Shown: positions 1 through 12,342 of the stretch, piece after piece
Numbering within the stretch: the first letter of the stretch is position 1
Layout: each line of letters opens with the position of its first letter
Assembly: GCA_016800925.1 (NCBI GenBank)
Contig: JABCPU010000142.1
Location: 62,001-126,000 of the forward strand
Source: Suillus spraguei
Taxonomy: Eukaryota > Basidiomycota > Agaricomycetes > Boletales > Suillaceae
Length of the DNA stretch: 64,000 nucleotides
Reading direction: 5' to 3'
Program-made: the position numbers and the translations under genes
The notes under the pieces: model-generated
Database searches by the model: none
The model's input: the letters and a program-made list of their open reading frames with translations, nothing else
What the model was told of the DNA's origin: nothing

Positions 1-480
1 GGTTTTCAAAATTCTGCCTCTCACCAAGGCACCTCAGCTCCATACTCTCGAACATGAATTGATGAAGTCTATAGAGGAGCTTACAGCTTGGAGACGGATC
101 ATTGGTGCACCACTTACTGTTGACGAGATTCTTGACCCTCAAGAAGAGAAGAATGTTGGGGAAGCAACTGCTTATCATGATGAAGATGATGATGCAATTG
201 TTGCAGAAATTCAGCGCCGGCAAGCAATTAATAGTGAGGAGCTGGTTGAAGTGGAATCAGATGATGAGGACGAGGATGATCCACCCAAGGTCTGTGCTAC
301 TGAACTGATTCCGCTGTGCAAAAAGCTCGAGGCGGCATGTATTGCATGAGTTGGTGCTGATTCTTCACTTGATCTTGTTCACAAACTTCGTGCATTTCAA
401 GCAGCACTACGGCGCGAGGAGTTGCAGAATGCAAAGCAGGCTACATTAGACAAATTCTGGAATATCAAGCAGCATACCAT
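1..480 (+). pseudogene. C-terminal remnant of a pogo/Tigger-like DDE transposase
   Basis: The frame running through 59-349 and on past an in-frame TGA (347-349) to about 480 reads as the tail of a basidiomycete CENP-B/pogo-type transposase. It has an acidic stretch (EVESDDEDEDD), then a segment LIPLCKKLEAACIA, and after the stop a basic end with LRREELQNAKQATLDKFW. That last motif is typical of the end of these transposases, by family knowledge. Only the end of the gene is in the window; the catalytic DDE domain would lie upstream of position 1. The in-frame stop and the partial nature mark it as a relic. It could instead be a live element with a late sequencing error, but no inverted repeat is visible downstream. 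Confidence 0.6.
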
Positions 481-2028
481 TTCAATGTACTTGATGAATG
501 TATTGATTTCTGGACCAAGCAGTGCGCATCGTGGGAATTATTTGGTAGTGTATATATCTCATATTGTATCGCTATGCATTATGACATAGTGTTGTTTTTG
601 AATAAAGGCCTGTCTGTTGTGTCCCACCATACTGTTGAACCATATCTAATTTATTATGATCCCGTTTACTATCCCGAATTGCGTGCACATAAGTATCTAT
701 GTCCTCTTTCTGTTCCAGTCCAATTTGTTGTCGCATCTCGTCTCCGACTTGCTCACCTACAGGCTACCCAGGCTAGTTCCCTCCTTTGCTTATTGTTCAG
801 CGTGTTGTAATGCGATAATCACCCTGCCCACTACTCAGATTATTGCGGGGATCGCTTGCAGCGTTTAGATCTTGAAGGAGACTGCTCGCTCGTTTGTTTG
901 GAGGAGTGTAAACGTTCACACAAAATCAGCCGCTGTTAATGCCATCTTGTCGCTTATCGCAGAGCCTGGTTTGTTAAATGATCGATCTTTTTGAGTGACT
1001 GAGTGGCCCCTCTTCTCCCAACTCATGTTTAAAGCCGCACGATGGCCATGGCGATGAAATCACTACTGCCTTATGCACACCTCTCTTTCTGCACACTGCT
1101 CGCAGCGAAGACTCCTCCGTCCTTTGCGTCTTGCTTCGATCTCCTCTGGCTGTCTGCTCTATTGCAGGATATTGCTCGGCTTGTTCGCACCCGCAGTGGC
1201 CTGCATCAAGCAACAACACCAATAGATTCAGGTAGAGAATTCTGCATGGCAATGTGTACACGAGATGAACATGACCTACACTAGTATTTCAGTGTCACAC
1301 CGGGTCGAATGCACATCCCTCTTGCCAGGTTTGTGCAGTCTCGACGGATCTAGCTCGATTGCCAAAATTCGAACATGATCGTGTTTCACATTCTCGGCGG
1401 GGGCTGAATCAGTTTAATGTCATCGTAACGATCATACAAGGGAGAGTAGGTCCTAGGCTGCGCATAGACTTGGTAGGATGGAACGAAGAACACCTAAATA
1501 AATACTTGCCTGTGTGTCCCGCGCAGAATACCCGGTCGCAGCTGTTACAAGTAAGAACAGGTGCACAGCCCAACAGGAACTTTGATGCTACATTTCTATT
1601 GCCAGTGTTCGGGAGTCAGGCCGCAGTCCCTTAATGCCAGCAGACTTGGATTTGCGAGCATAATAACAGAGGAAACGTGCAGATGAACAGAGTAGTATTT
1701 ATGCAAGGATAAAAAAAGAACAGTGTGCTTGATACAGGCGAGTCGGGACTGGCGCAGCTACGTCATGTGATAGTAAATATTAGGGGGCAGGAGTCCTCAC
1801 ACCAACGTGAAGACCCCGAAACGCAATCTGTGGTACTAGTACTCGCGGCTATACGGGTTGCTTTTACATCTTCACTGTGGGCCTGCTCGCTGTTCACTGT
1901 AAGTCGCTCAGTGCTCAGCTCAGCTCAGAATTGTTGCGAAGAGTCAGTGGGTGGTGCGTGCGAATCTGCAATTTCGCTTTCAAAAATCTACGTCTTCAAA
2001 ACTACAAAAAATCTGATCTGACATTTTA
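481..2028. other. Intergenic stretch without a recognisable gene
   Basis: Several short open frames exist on both strands but none shows family resemblance or a sensible intron pattern. Near the right end a GTAAGT donor at 1899 and an acceptor ending at 2029, preceded by a CTGAC branch-like motif, would make a 131-nt intron in the 5' leader of the Ldb17 gene. This is plausible but unproven. Confidence 0.5.
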
Positions 2029-2076
2029 GTGCAATTGCTACCCGCTTCGTGTTTTACCCACACGGCAACTAGAATT

Positions 2077-4355
2077 ATGCTCGTACAGACATCCGGATCA
2101 AAGGTCAACATGCTTGCGGAAGATGACTTTGGAATTGTCTATCTTATAGAGAATGCTCAACAGTTTTGGTCAGGTGCGTTGTATCACATGTTTCAAATGT
2201 CTTTTTGGAACACGGAAGAAGGCTCAAACTCACAATGGAGGACTGTGTTTTTAGAGCTTGATGATGTTCTTCGAGTTCCTAGCGACGGATCTGCCACGCT
2301 ATCCATGTTAGACACCGCATTCAGGAGGTTTGTGTCCCTCTGTGCTTCTTATCACGGTCAGCTTTGCCACGATTGCTTAAACTACTCTTCATGCATTGAA
2401 CCGTTTTATGTCCGTTTCCAGAACAGTTCCTCCAAAGTCCGATGCAACTGGAACATGCATGCAGTCTTCTGCTTGACTCTGAGTTGTTCGTGTTTCACTC
2501 TGAACGGATGTGCGAGTTGGCCATTGAAGATGTCAAGTCTGTGCGCAGAGCCTTCATATATCACTTGTTCAGTGCTGAAGCTGGCTTACAGAAAACAGAT
2601 CCCCACTCCCAACTCATTCTATACAGCGTACTATTGTACCACGGTCGCCGTCAATCAAACTTTATTCGCTCCCAGAAGCATTGGCAGCCACTAATACCGC
2701 TTCTTATGGATCATGTTTCCGTGGAAGTAAACCTAGATACAGAAGACATCTATCTTGGGGCACCCTCTATATCAAGTGGTTCCGGTTCACGCTTCAGCAT
2801 GGTGGTTGGCCACATACCTATAGAAGCAAAGCTGAGGAATCTGGGTGTGAGGCTACTCTATGAAGTGTGTCGGGTTCAGAAACTGTCTTTACATGATTTG
2901 AGTACGTGGTCCTGTTGCTTCTGCGACAATCTACTTTTTGACTAATAATCCTGCACAGGTGTCTTCAACGACCGGTTTCTCGACAATTTGTTCGAGCTTG
3001 TAGAACAGACTCGATTTATTCCCGATGAAACTCTGAATTACTCTGTAATCAAATTGATCGTGAGAGCGCCGAATTTCTATGAGGGGTTGCACCTAATTTC
3101 GTTGTCAGGTTGCATTGAATGAGCAGTTTATGGTAGCCTGTTTAAGCAACAACCAGCAACATGAGGCCAAGGAGCCAGAATTGCAAAACCGAGTGCTCAC
3201 GGTCCTGATTTCTCGTCTCGGATCTAGCAAGACTTTTGGTGAAAATATGATATTCATGCTCAATCGTGCTTGTGAGTATCTCAAGGTCTTGTCGAATCAC
3301 TGATTGATGTTTGTTTGATAGCACGATCTGCTGAAGACCTATGCATGCAACTTCTGGTGCTCAAACTTCTTTACATTCTTTTCACCAACAAAGCAACGTC
3401 AGAATATTTTTACACAAACGATCTATGTGTCCTTGTGGATGTCTTCCTGCGTGAATTAGTCGACCTTGATGAAGAGAGTGAATCTGTGAGTGTTGTAGCA
3501 TTGCACACGGAAGTGATCTGAATGTATTCTTCGCAGCTTCGGCATACCTATCTTCGTGTTATGCATCCACTACTCACAAAGACGCAAATGCGAGATGTGC
3601 CATATAAACGTCCGCAGATAGTTCTTGCTCTCGAATCCCTTATTCAAAATGGAAATATTCGAGACATCAACCCCACAACAAAACGTTTGGTTGAACGGTG
3701 TCTCGGAGGGGAGTGGTGTGTGCAGCTGCGAAAGACTTCACATGATAAAGAAGCACTCAAGCGTCAAGGAGATTTTCGACACAGTAGCCCAAGTCACGAA
3801 ATCATTGCGTCCACGACGCATGTCACTGTGTCTTCTCGAGCACCAACTTCACCAGACATGGAGCATGACTCTACTTCCAAGGCGTTGAGCTCGAAGCCGA
3901 AGGTTATAAAGCACCGTAGAAGTGCTGAAAGCATACACAATCCTACATCCCCGCGACTACCCTCTCCACGATCAGCAAAAACTACATACATACCTTCTAG
4001 CACAGACAGCGCAACAAGCTTAGCGACTGCAACCACTACTGCACCTAGACGACAAGAGAAAGCTAGTTCTGTTGACGATGTCACTAGCGCTACTGCACTG
4101 CATGCAGTGAAGAGTGTTCTCATGCAACAGACCAGACCACCTTCGTCTAGTTCTTTGAACCTTCCTTCAGTCACATCTGCCAGTCACAAGGTTCGAAGGC
4201 CAGCTCCTGCTCCGCCAAAGAGAAGAAAGCCCCCTCCAGTGCCTGTCGGAACGACCAATAGTGGTGCCACAATCACGGCCATCGCATCCTCTGCTTCCAC
4301 TCCAGCCCTTGGTCAATTAGGGAAGAGCAACAAACTGGCGTGCCGCCAATTGTAA
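2077..4355 (+). CDS. LDB17: SPIN90/Ldb17-family actin-patch protein
   Basis: Seven exons join at 2077-2173, 2255-2356, 2422-2901, 2959-3059, 3109-3271, 3322-3485 and 3537-4355, giving 1926 nt and a 641-residue protein ending in TAA. All six introns (49-81 nt) are GT-AG, and each join restores family sequence such as QFWSELDDVL and [10 protein letters not shown]. The first ~400 residues are the leucine-rich armadillo-like domain of SPIN90/Ldb17 (for example [41 protein letters not shown]). The C-terminal third is low-complexity Ser/Thr/Pro sequence with SH3-binding PxxP runs ([16 protein letters not shown]). In yeast and fission yeast this family works at cortical actin patches in endocytosis and primes Arp2/3 for linear filament nucleation; that role is family knowledge. 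The ATG at 2077 was chosen because it is the first in frame after a likely leader intron. It lies upstream of, and in tandem with, DBP4. Confidence 0.93.
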
Positions 4356-4674
4356 TGTGAAAAGCGTCAGTGAGTATCAGGGCCCACCTGTATGACCCTT
4401 CCTCCGCATCTAGGTTTGGCTACTTCACTAGGAGTTTTGGAACTCCGTTTTGGCTGTTCTCTCCTCACTCGCAAACATCATCTCGTGCATTGATCATTCG
4501 CATCTGGATCCCCCATTTCATAATTAGGACACTCACAATGTACAGCTTCCTCACACACCTATTTAACCCTTTCGTCTATCACGTCCCAGAATTTATCTCA
4601 TTTGATTACGTGCTTGTATTCGATTTCTTATTTTCTTGGTTTCTTATTTGCATTATTTTAAAAGTATTGGGTCC

Positions 4675-4760
4675 TGACGTCCTCACATTATGATTCCAGC
4701 TATCCCGTCAAAATTCTTTCAATTGGCTGAGGAGTGCATGACCAAAAATAGCTGACGTAA
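4675..4760. promoter_or_regulatory. Two CRE/bZIP-like sites upstream of DBP4
   Basis: TGACGTCC at 4675-4682 and TGACGTAA at 4753-4760 resemble bZIP/CRE half or full sites. They lie 205 and 127 nt before the DBP4 start codon in the 525-nt gap after Ldb17. Whether they are used cannot be told from sequence. Confidence 0.3.
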
Positions 4761-4789
4761 GCACAAATTTAAAGTGTCTCCGAGGATCT

Positions 4790-4809
4790 ACTATGTAGTA
4801 CTACATAGT
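4790..4809. promoter_or_regulatory. Perfect 20-bp palindrome in the DBP4 promoter
   Basis: ACTATGTAGTACTACATAGT reads identically on both strands. It sits 71 nt before the DBP4 ATG, in the core-promoter interval. It could be an operator for a dimeric regulator or chance; it is not part of a transposon end that I can see. Confidence 0.35.
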
Positions 4810-4879
4810 GAGCCGTTAGCCATAACTCCTCAGTGCCCTACAATCTTGAGGCAACTTTGATCTTCGGATCGTCATAAAA

Positions 4880-7651
4880 ATGGCAAATCAAGCAGGACCC
4901 TCGATATTAAAGCAGTCGAAAAAGCCGCGGAAGAACGTGAAACACGGTCTGCGACTGGCGAAAGCCAAAAGGCTCTCAGAAAAGCAGCAGATTGAGGCTT
5001 TGGAACGTGCAGTGATGGAATTCGTGAGTTATTCAAGTTTCTGCACTGCAGAACGCGACTCCATTTCAAGGGCTGGTTAGGAACCGCGAGACGGTCTTCA
5101 AGCCTTTTCTGATCTCCCTATTTCCGAATTCTCGAAGAAAGGTGTGATATAAATCTCACCGAATGCGACTGATCATGACGTGTTCCACACTCAGGACTCA
5201 AGAAGTCGTTCTTCGTTAACATGACAGAAATCCAAGCAACTAGTATACCAGTTTCTTTGAAGGGCAAAGATGTACTTGCAGCTGCTCGCACTGGTAGCGG
5301 AAAAACCCTTGCTTTTCTCATTCCAACACTAGAGATACTTTACAGAAGAAAATGGGGTCCCCAGGATGGTCTAGGCGCGGTCATAATTTCACCGACCCGT
5401 GAATTGGTACGTCCTGCCCATCCTTAGTTTTTCAGCCACTTGATAGTTACATGACGAAGGCTGTACAAATTTTCGACGTTCTACGTTCTGTTGGAGCTTT
5501 TCACACATTTTCTGCAGGACTTGTAATAGGTGGAAAAAACCTAAAGGATGAGAGGGAGCGGCTCGCTCGAATGAATATCCTGGTTGCCACACCAGGTCGA
5601 CTGCTGCAGCACATGGACCAGACGTTTGGCTTCGAGTGTGATAACTTGCAAGTTCTCAGTAAGTTCCTGACTGCTCGTCGTTGCTCAGGATTAAACATAC
5701 TTGTAAAGTTCTGGACGAAGCGGATCGCATACTAGACATGGGATTTGCCAAGACGTTGTCCGCATTACTCTCTCATCTTCCGAAATCACGTCAAACTCTA
5801 CTTTTCTCCGCTACACAAACCCAGTCCGTGACGCAGTTAGCTCGCTTAAGTCTCAAAGACCCTGTTCCCATCGGCGTGGATGGATCCAGCGGTTCGTCGG
5901 CTACTCCCCACTCCCTTGCGCAGTACTATTCCGTCTGCACGTTGGACAAGAAGCTTGATGTACTGTGGTCATTCATTAAAACTCACCTACACTCCAAGGT
6001 CCTCGTCTTCTTGTCGACTGGGAAACAAGTTCGCTTCGTTTTCGAGACTTTTTGCAAGATGCATCCTGGAATACCGCTACTGCATCTGCATGGGAAACAG
6101 AAACAATCTGCCAGACTAACGATGTACACTCGATTTACGTCTTCTCAACATGCGGTTCTATTTGCCACCGACATAGCTGCACGCGGTTTGGACTTTCCTT
6201 CGGTCGATTGGGTTGTGCAGGTCGATGCTCCAGAGGACGCTGACACCTACATCCATCGAGTGGGCAGAACGGCGCGTTATGAGAGCTCTGGCAGTGGCCT
6301 GCTACTCCTCATGCCCAGCGAGGAACAAGGCATGAAAGCTGCACTAGAGAAGAAAAGTATCAAGATCGAAAACATCAAGATTAGACCTAGCAAAACTCAG
6401 AATATACAAAATCAACTCCAGAAGCTTTCTTTTCAAGAGCCAGAGATCAAGTATCTTGGGCAACGTGTATGTTTCTACTCCATGTCTGCGTGGTGAGTTT
6501 CGCTACTCACCTGGAGCGTCAGGCTTTCGTGTCCTATGTCCGTTCTGTCCACCTTTACAAAGACAAATCGATATTCAAAGTCGACGAGCTTCCCGTGGAG
6601 AAATTTGCCGAGTCTCTTGGGCTGCCGGGCGCGCCAAAGATCAAGTTTTTAAACAGAGAACTTGTGAGGAAACAAAAGAACTCGTCTCGAACGGTGGCAG
6701 CTATTCAAGCCGAAATTGAAGCGGAGGCTAAGCAAGGGCATTCTGATAGCGAAGACGACTCTGAAGAAGAAGCTGTGTCGTCCAACGACGAACCGTTAAC
6801 CAACACTGCTCTTATCCCAGATTCCGGGGTCAAGGACGATTCAAAACCTGATAAAGTGTGCCACATTGCATTCGTTTTATCTTTCCTAACTCGGGTATTG
6901 CAGTCCGGTGTGCGTACGAAATACGATCGAATGTTTGAGCGTAAAAATCAAAATATCCTTTCCGCGCACTACTCGAAATTAGTTGATCATGGTGACGCAT
7001 TTGATGATGATGAAGATTTCATCACGCTCAAGCGCTCAAACCATGACTTACCGGATACTGATGCAAACCCGGAGATTGACAACCTGTCGAAGAGGAAACT
7101 CAAGCTGTCCAGAACGAAACGTGCAGTCGCTAAGTATGGCCAATTGGGACATAAATTGATATTTGATGACGAGGGGAACCCTCACGAGATTTACGAAATG
7201 GTGGACCCTGCAGAATTCTATAAAGGGGGTTTGGAAGGGGCGAAGGAAGCTGGCAAGGCCTTTGTGGAAGGGGAGAAAGATAAGCTGAAGGGTGCAGACG
7301 TGGTTGATAAAATGGAAGCCAAGGACAAAAAACGCGAAAAGAAACGCAAACGGAAGGATCGCGAGAATGGTGTAAGTTCAGCGTCTCTTTGTTGTGAGAT
7401 TTTGCTCAGAATGTGTTCTTCAGGTTGATTGCGATGATGCTCATGGGGGAGCTATTGCGGAACTTGCACCCGTTGATGAGGACGGGTATATATCCCCTGA
7501 ATTTGACCTGCCGTCCGAAGATGATGCGCCAGACACGTTGTCGCTCCCGCCACTCAAGCGGAGTAAACATTCACCTTCGGCCAATAGAGATTCCAATGGC
7601 CTTGAAGACGAAGAAGAGCTTGCGCTTCGGCTGCTACGTAACCGCAGATAG
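4880..7651 (+). CDS. DBP4: ATP-dependent DEAD-box RNA helicase DBP4 (HCA4/DDX10)
   Basis: Eight exons join at 4880-5023, 5081-5141, 5195-5406, 5460-5658, 5709-6466, 6523-6855, 6904-7371 and 7424-7651, giving 2403 nt and 800 residues, close to the family's usual length. The helicase motifs are all present: Q-motif Gln near residue 82, Walker A ARTGSGKT (99-106), PTREL (135-139), DEAD (208-211), SAT (239-241) and HRVGRTAR (388-395). The stretches [20 protein letters not shown] and [20 protein letters not shown], together with the lysine-rich C-terminal third ([12 protein letters not shown]) and acidic tail, are diagnostic of the DBP4/DDX10 subfamily. The enzyme acts in the nucleolus in early 18S rRNA processing and release of U14 snoRNA (family knowledge). 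All introns are 48-57 nt GT-AG. The 48-nt intron 6856-6903 is in frame and stop-free, so its retention would also be open. Confidence 0.96.
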
Positions 7652-7817
7652 GGTCGCGATATTGTACGTATGCAGTTCATTAGAATCTATATGCTCTCCA
7701 GTGCCCAATAAGCAGTGCAGGTACGGCTGCACTGGATTCTCGTTTGTATATGTTGCCAACAACATGTTCATCGAGGACGACGAGAGCAAGTACATTTAAT
7801 ATCTTAAGTTTCAAGCT

Positions 7818-9392
7818 TCAGTTGTAGTGCTTGACTAACACCCCATTGATAATTTCTTGTTCCACGCCTTTCTCCTTGCTATTCTCCAGTTCTGATTGGC
7901 CGTAGGCAGATGTCCTCGCCTTCCTCCATTGTTCCATCGTTGGTGCCTCGCTATCATCGCAACGACGATGAATTCCGGCTCTCTGCATGACTGGACTTTC
8001 GGCCATTGGCACCAACTTGACATCGTCGTTGGGCATGACGAAGTAGAAGACTCCGAGGCGAGTGTAGTTCTGCTGATCCTCTGGGGGCTTTACAACACGA
8101 TGAATTGTGCCCTTGTAATACCCGCCGGTAAGGAAGTCTAATGCATCGCCTGTATTGACGACCTGTAATCCCTTCGTTATGTGGTGCATTGAGACAGAAC
8201 GTGACCGCTTACGAGTGCATTTTCAATATGGCGGACCCAGCGCCATTTGCCTTCACGGGTCAGAATTTGCAGTCCAGCGACAGGCTGACTCCACAGAATC
8301 GTAATGCTTCCAAAGTCTTGCGGTGACACTGGTGAGCACAGGCGTTTTTTTCGTGATTATGGTCACCGACCTGTGTGTCCCTTAAGCCAAACGTTCTTTG
8401 TTTTGACTTCTTCCTCCTCCGTTCGTGGGTAACTATACTATATGAACTTGTGAAGACTATAAATTCAAGGCAGCGCTTACTATTTCATGAACCTGACTAA
8501 TGGATAAGTCAGTAACGATCTGGAATGTTTCACAAAGTATGTACCATATGTTTCGCCGATGGCGTCATAGTCATGATTATTGACCAGCGTGTCTTCCGGT
8601 AGCTCGAGGCTGCGTGCAATAAGCCTGAGAGAAATGTAATGAGGTAATCATCCTCAAGCGCGATAATGCTGTGTGTAATGTACCTCAGCACAGGATGCAA
8701 CACGTTGAAGTGATTGTATTTGCTGAACTCCTTAAGTTCTGGGAGAAGAGGACGGAGCGTCTCTGGGTGTCCTCGTTTGGTCACATCACGATTGACTAGA
8801 AGGATGTCAGGTAAGTCAATTAAAAAGACACGAATGCATTCTGCTCACTGTTGTAGTGCTCAAGTTGGTCACGGACCCCAGCGTCAATATGCTGAATTCG
8901 TTTGATTTGCGTAAACCAAACGCTCATATATCGGACGAGACTCGACAACCACGCACCCAGTACTGCCGCAATTTATATCCTTGATATGAACCGCTTTGTT
9001 TCATTGTGCCAGCATAAATTTGCTTCTCGCTGTCGCTGACGACCGAGAAGGGTAGGTCCGCAATGTCAAATATACGATCTGTCTGCGTCGAGATGATACT
9101 AACGATCCACACGATACGAAAGAATTGCCTCACCTGATCTTGCGAATATCCATGATTCACGACATAGAAGAACCCGTGGTTGAGGAGGGCCTCCCTTACT
9201 TCAATCGCTAGCGCGGCTTGACCTTCTTCAGTGTCTGCTTTTGAAATGTCGATGATAGCAAGGTCGGCATACTCCACTGTCAATTCACACCTCAGCGTTC
9301 GGCATTAAGCAGATAACTTGACACAGACGGGTTTCCTTGCTAGGAGGTGCGGCAACATAATGCGGTATGTAGGGTAAGGTGAGGCTGGGCAT
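7818..9392 (-). CDS. 2-oxoglutarate/Fe(II)-dependent oxygenase (IPNS-like), copy 1
   Basis: Ten exons on the minus strand, from 9392 down: 9329-9392, 9134-9276, 8957-9082, 8849-8891, 8684-8795, 8545-8624, 8481-8496, 8371-8432, 8213-8316 and 7818-8162. They sum to 1095 nt (364 residues). Exon 7 is only 16 nt. The N-terminal part has the DIOX_N fold signature (HGFFYVVNHGYSQDQ). The C-terminal jelly-roll has the iron ligands H214-x-D216 (HTDFGS) and H271 (GTIHRV), plus the 2-oxoglutarate Arg at 285 in RLGVFYF, where RxS is usual. Relatives include isopenicillin N synthase and gibberellin or clavaminate-type oxidases; the substrate cannot be told. It is tail-to-tail with DBP4 (166 nt gap) and head-to-tail with its paralogue 230 nt upstream. 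A part in the adjacent decayed metabolite locus is inference. Confidence 0.9.
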
Positions 9393-9622
9393 TGTGATCG
9401 AGGACAGGATCAAGGACAGTGGGGGGTTATATATTTGACCTAGCCTTATAAGCCTAGAGATCTTATGGCCGCCGGACCGTAATATTGGAGCAGCTGATCA
9501 CCTCATTATCAAGGCACATTACGCATATCTTGGCTGATGCAGCATTCAAGGAAATCCTAGCTTCGAAACACCGCACGAGCCCTAAGGCGAAATCTGAAGG
9601 CGGATCCAATTTCTAGATGTAC
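9393..9622. promoter_or_regulatory. Promoter interval between the two oxygenase genes
   Basis: This 230-bp gap holds the upstream region of oxygenase copy 1 and the 3' end of copy 2, both on the minus strand. A TATA-like motif (plus-strand TATATATTTG at 9428-9437) lies about 40 nt upstream of the copy 1 start. No other signal is evident. Confidence 0.3.
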
Positions 9623-11176
9623 CTAGTTGTAATGCTTGACAATAATACCATTCAATACCTCTTCCTCTATCCCAGGCTCTTTACCCTTCTGCAGATCGCT
9701 CGCGCCATATGCACTAATTCTTGCAACTCTCCAAGCCTTCATAGTAGGAGCTACATCGTCTTCACATTTGCGCTTAACCCCGACCCTCTGAAGAACTGGG
9801 CTGTCCATAATGGGTACCAACTTGACATCGTCATTCAGGAAGGAAAAGTAGATCATGCTCAGCCGCGTGTAGCCACGTTGATCAATTGGGGGTTGCACAA
9901 CCCGATGGATGGTTGCCTTGTAGAACCCTCCTGTGAGGAATTCCATCGAATCACCGATATTCATGAGCTAGAGTATTTATGTCAGATAGAAAGACTATCG
10001 CATGGAAATACGCACCAAAGCGTTTTCGATATGCTTGACCCAGCGCCAGCCCTCCTTTGTTTGAATCTGTAAGGCAGCAACAGGTTGACTCCAAAGTAGG
10101 GTGATACTTCCGATGTCTGGTACAGTATGAGCAGAACAACATTTGGCAAAGCGTAACGCAACCTGTGTGTCCTTTCATCCAGACGTTTTTTGTTTGGACT
10201 TCTTCTTCTTCTGACCTAGGGAAACTTGAAGAAAGTAAGATACAATGACATACATCATATAGTCGTAAATTTACTATTTCATAAACCTCACTAGTGGCTA
10301 TATCAGAGCCTCGAACACTATTGGGAAACGAAATAAGTCATACGATATGATCCTCCGGGCGCATCAAAGTCGTGTAATTTCACGAACGTGTCTTCAGGAA
10401 GTTCAAGGCTCAACGCCATGAGCCTGAGAAGCACAGTTAAATCCAAGTTCTGAAGCCAAGCTTGAAGACGTGCCTGCAAATTTTATGAAGAATGTTGTGG
10501 TGATTATGGCGCACAAAGGCGTCGATATCGGGAAGAAATGGTCTGAGTGCTTGTGGGTGCATCAAGCTATGGACGTGGCGGTTGCCTAACTAAAAATGTT
10601 AGTTTCTCTCCGTCGTTATTGACCGTGTACGAACAGTTATAGTGCTCGTGCTGGTCACGCACACCTGCGTCGATGTGCTGTTCATAAGGAATCAACAGTA
10701 GTAAACGACAGGAATCATCCAACGGTCTACCCAGTATTGTCGTGGTTTGTAGCCTTGAAAAATGCCCGTCTTCTTGCTGTCCCCAGTGTACGCCCGTTTC
10801 TCGTCTTCAGGTACACCGGACATGGGAATATCTGCAATGTCAAACATCCTTTCGTTCTGTACCGAAAGTGAGAATATGTAACAAAAACGAAATCTGACAT
10901 ATTTCACCTGAGCTTGGGTGTACCCGTGATTGACGATATAGCAAAACCCGTGAGTAGTCAAGGCCTCTCGTAGTTCAACGGCTAGTTCCGCGCGGCCTTC
11001 TGCGGTAGCTGCTTTCGAGAGGTCAATGATGGCAAGATCTGCATATTGTACTGGATATGAGAAGTACATTAGATCCATCATGTAATGTCACTTCTATATC
11101 ACTCACGGTTCTCCTTAGTAGGCAAGGCAGGGACATATTTTGGAGTTTGTGGGACTGTCACCGTTAGATCAGGCAT
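9623..11176 (-). CDS. 2-oxoglutarate/Fe(II)-dependent oxygenase (IPNS-like), copy 2
   Basis: Ten exons on the minus strand: 11107-11176, 10908-11050, 10731-10856, 10635-10677, 10474-10585, 10344-10423, 10275-10290, 10163-10224, 10016-10116 and 9623-9967, summing to 1098 nt (365 residues). Exons 2-8 and 10 have exactly the lengths of copy 1, including the 16-nt exon 7, so this is a tandem duplicate. Iron ligands are H216-x-D218 (HTDIGS) and H272 (ATIHRV), with the 2-oxoglutarate Arg at 286 in a normal RLS motif. The intron after exon 5 (10424-10473) starts with GC rather than GT (AG|GCACGT), a GC-AG intron; copy 1 has GT at the same place. Both copies look functional. Divergence of the proteins suggests an old duplication and possibly different substrates. 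Confidence 0.9.
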
Positions 11177-12342
11177 TGTGTGACCCGTGCGTCTGAATGA
11201 ATTGAAGGAGACCAACATTATTCATGTTCTCCCTTTTAAACGCAAGGTGCAACGAATATCATCCGTGTTCGAATGATAACCTAGCAAGGAGCAAGTGTGG
11301 GACCAGATGGCGTCAGGTTTGGCATTTTCGTTGCCCCGAAAGATACGACTGTCAAGTTTGACCCAAAAACTCTGTCAGATGGCCTTTCAATGATAGTTTG
11401 ATTTTGCCCGCGGAAGGAGTTACCCGGCCCCATATAACTTGTGTGGTCATCTGCAATGTGCCACCATCGGAAGTGGGGATCCGGATTACTGTTTTTGACC
11501 TATATATTTCGCGTTCTAAGTACGGCCCACCTGCGCGTACTCCAGAGAAGAGCGTATATAACAGTACGAATCATCGAGTCAGGTCAAAAACATTCATCAG
11601 TGAACCGTAATGCGTGATTTTTCCTGCACGAATCACATTCCCTGGCCACTTTTGTTGATGTGGATGGTGTGAAGACTAATGTGTGATGTGATAATATAAG
11701 TAATTTGATAATCCATGAATCATGGTAGACGGTGGCGTCAAGCCTAAGTGTTCGTTTGGTAGATGTTGAACTTCAAGCATCGAGCAGTGGATGCAGTGTT
11801 GGTCGTGGAGGTGGCAAGATAATGACAAACGGCCGCGTCAGTGCCCTTGTAATAGGCATGAGTAACAAAGATAGGCTCTCGAGAGTCTTGCACAGGCTTA
11901 AAGGAGTGATTGCTCATACCTTGAAACAAGATACCCGTACACTGTAACCGTCAACTGAAGGCCTAAACACCCAACGGTACGGATACGGCGACCGTATTAC
12001 GGCCCCGTAAAGTCCCGTCATACGGCATACGGTGAACCCCTACTGTCGTCGCGCGTCCAACATATATAAACTATTCACAGGTTCAAGACCCCCACTGGAA
12101 ACTCCCGTCGGACCATACATATTCGCAGAGGAAATAGCAATTTGAAGTTGAACCAGAGCGGTCCAGGGATCCGCTGGCAAATTTGTGCTGGCAATGTGCT
12201 GGTAATTCAGATGTCATTTGTCTGGAAGGGTATTTCAGGTGGACGTTATTCACGAAACATTATTCAGAGCATAAAAGCAAGCTGTCTTCCTACCATCCCC
12301 TTCAGATTTACTTCTGGAGTCCCGTATCACATCTCATAAATA
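11177..12342. other. Intergenic stretch with a TATA-like box for the cysteine-rich gene
   Basis: I see no gene in this 1.2-kb interval. A TATA-like ATAAAAG at 12271-12277 lies 72 nt before the start codon of the small secreted protein gene and is its probable core promoter. The rest is unremarkable unique sequence. Confidence 0.4.

Noticed and set aside
5024..5051. Short first intron in DBP4 ending at the AG at 5051
   Set aside because: It would be only 28 nt, and the following frame does not give family sequence; the acceptor at 5080 does.
8433..8480. Acceptor at 8438 for the intron after the 16-nt exon of oxygenase copy 1
   Set aside because: It makes the total coding length not a multiple of three; the acceptor two codon positions later (intron end 8433) restores the frame and the YYPRTEEEE sequence.
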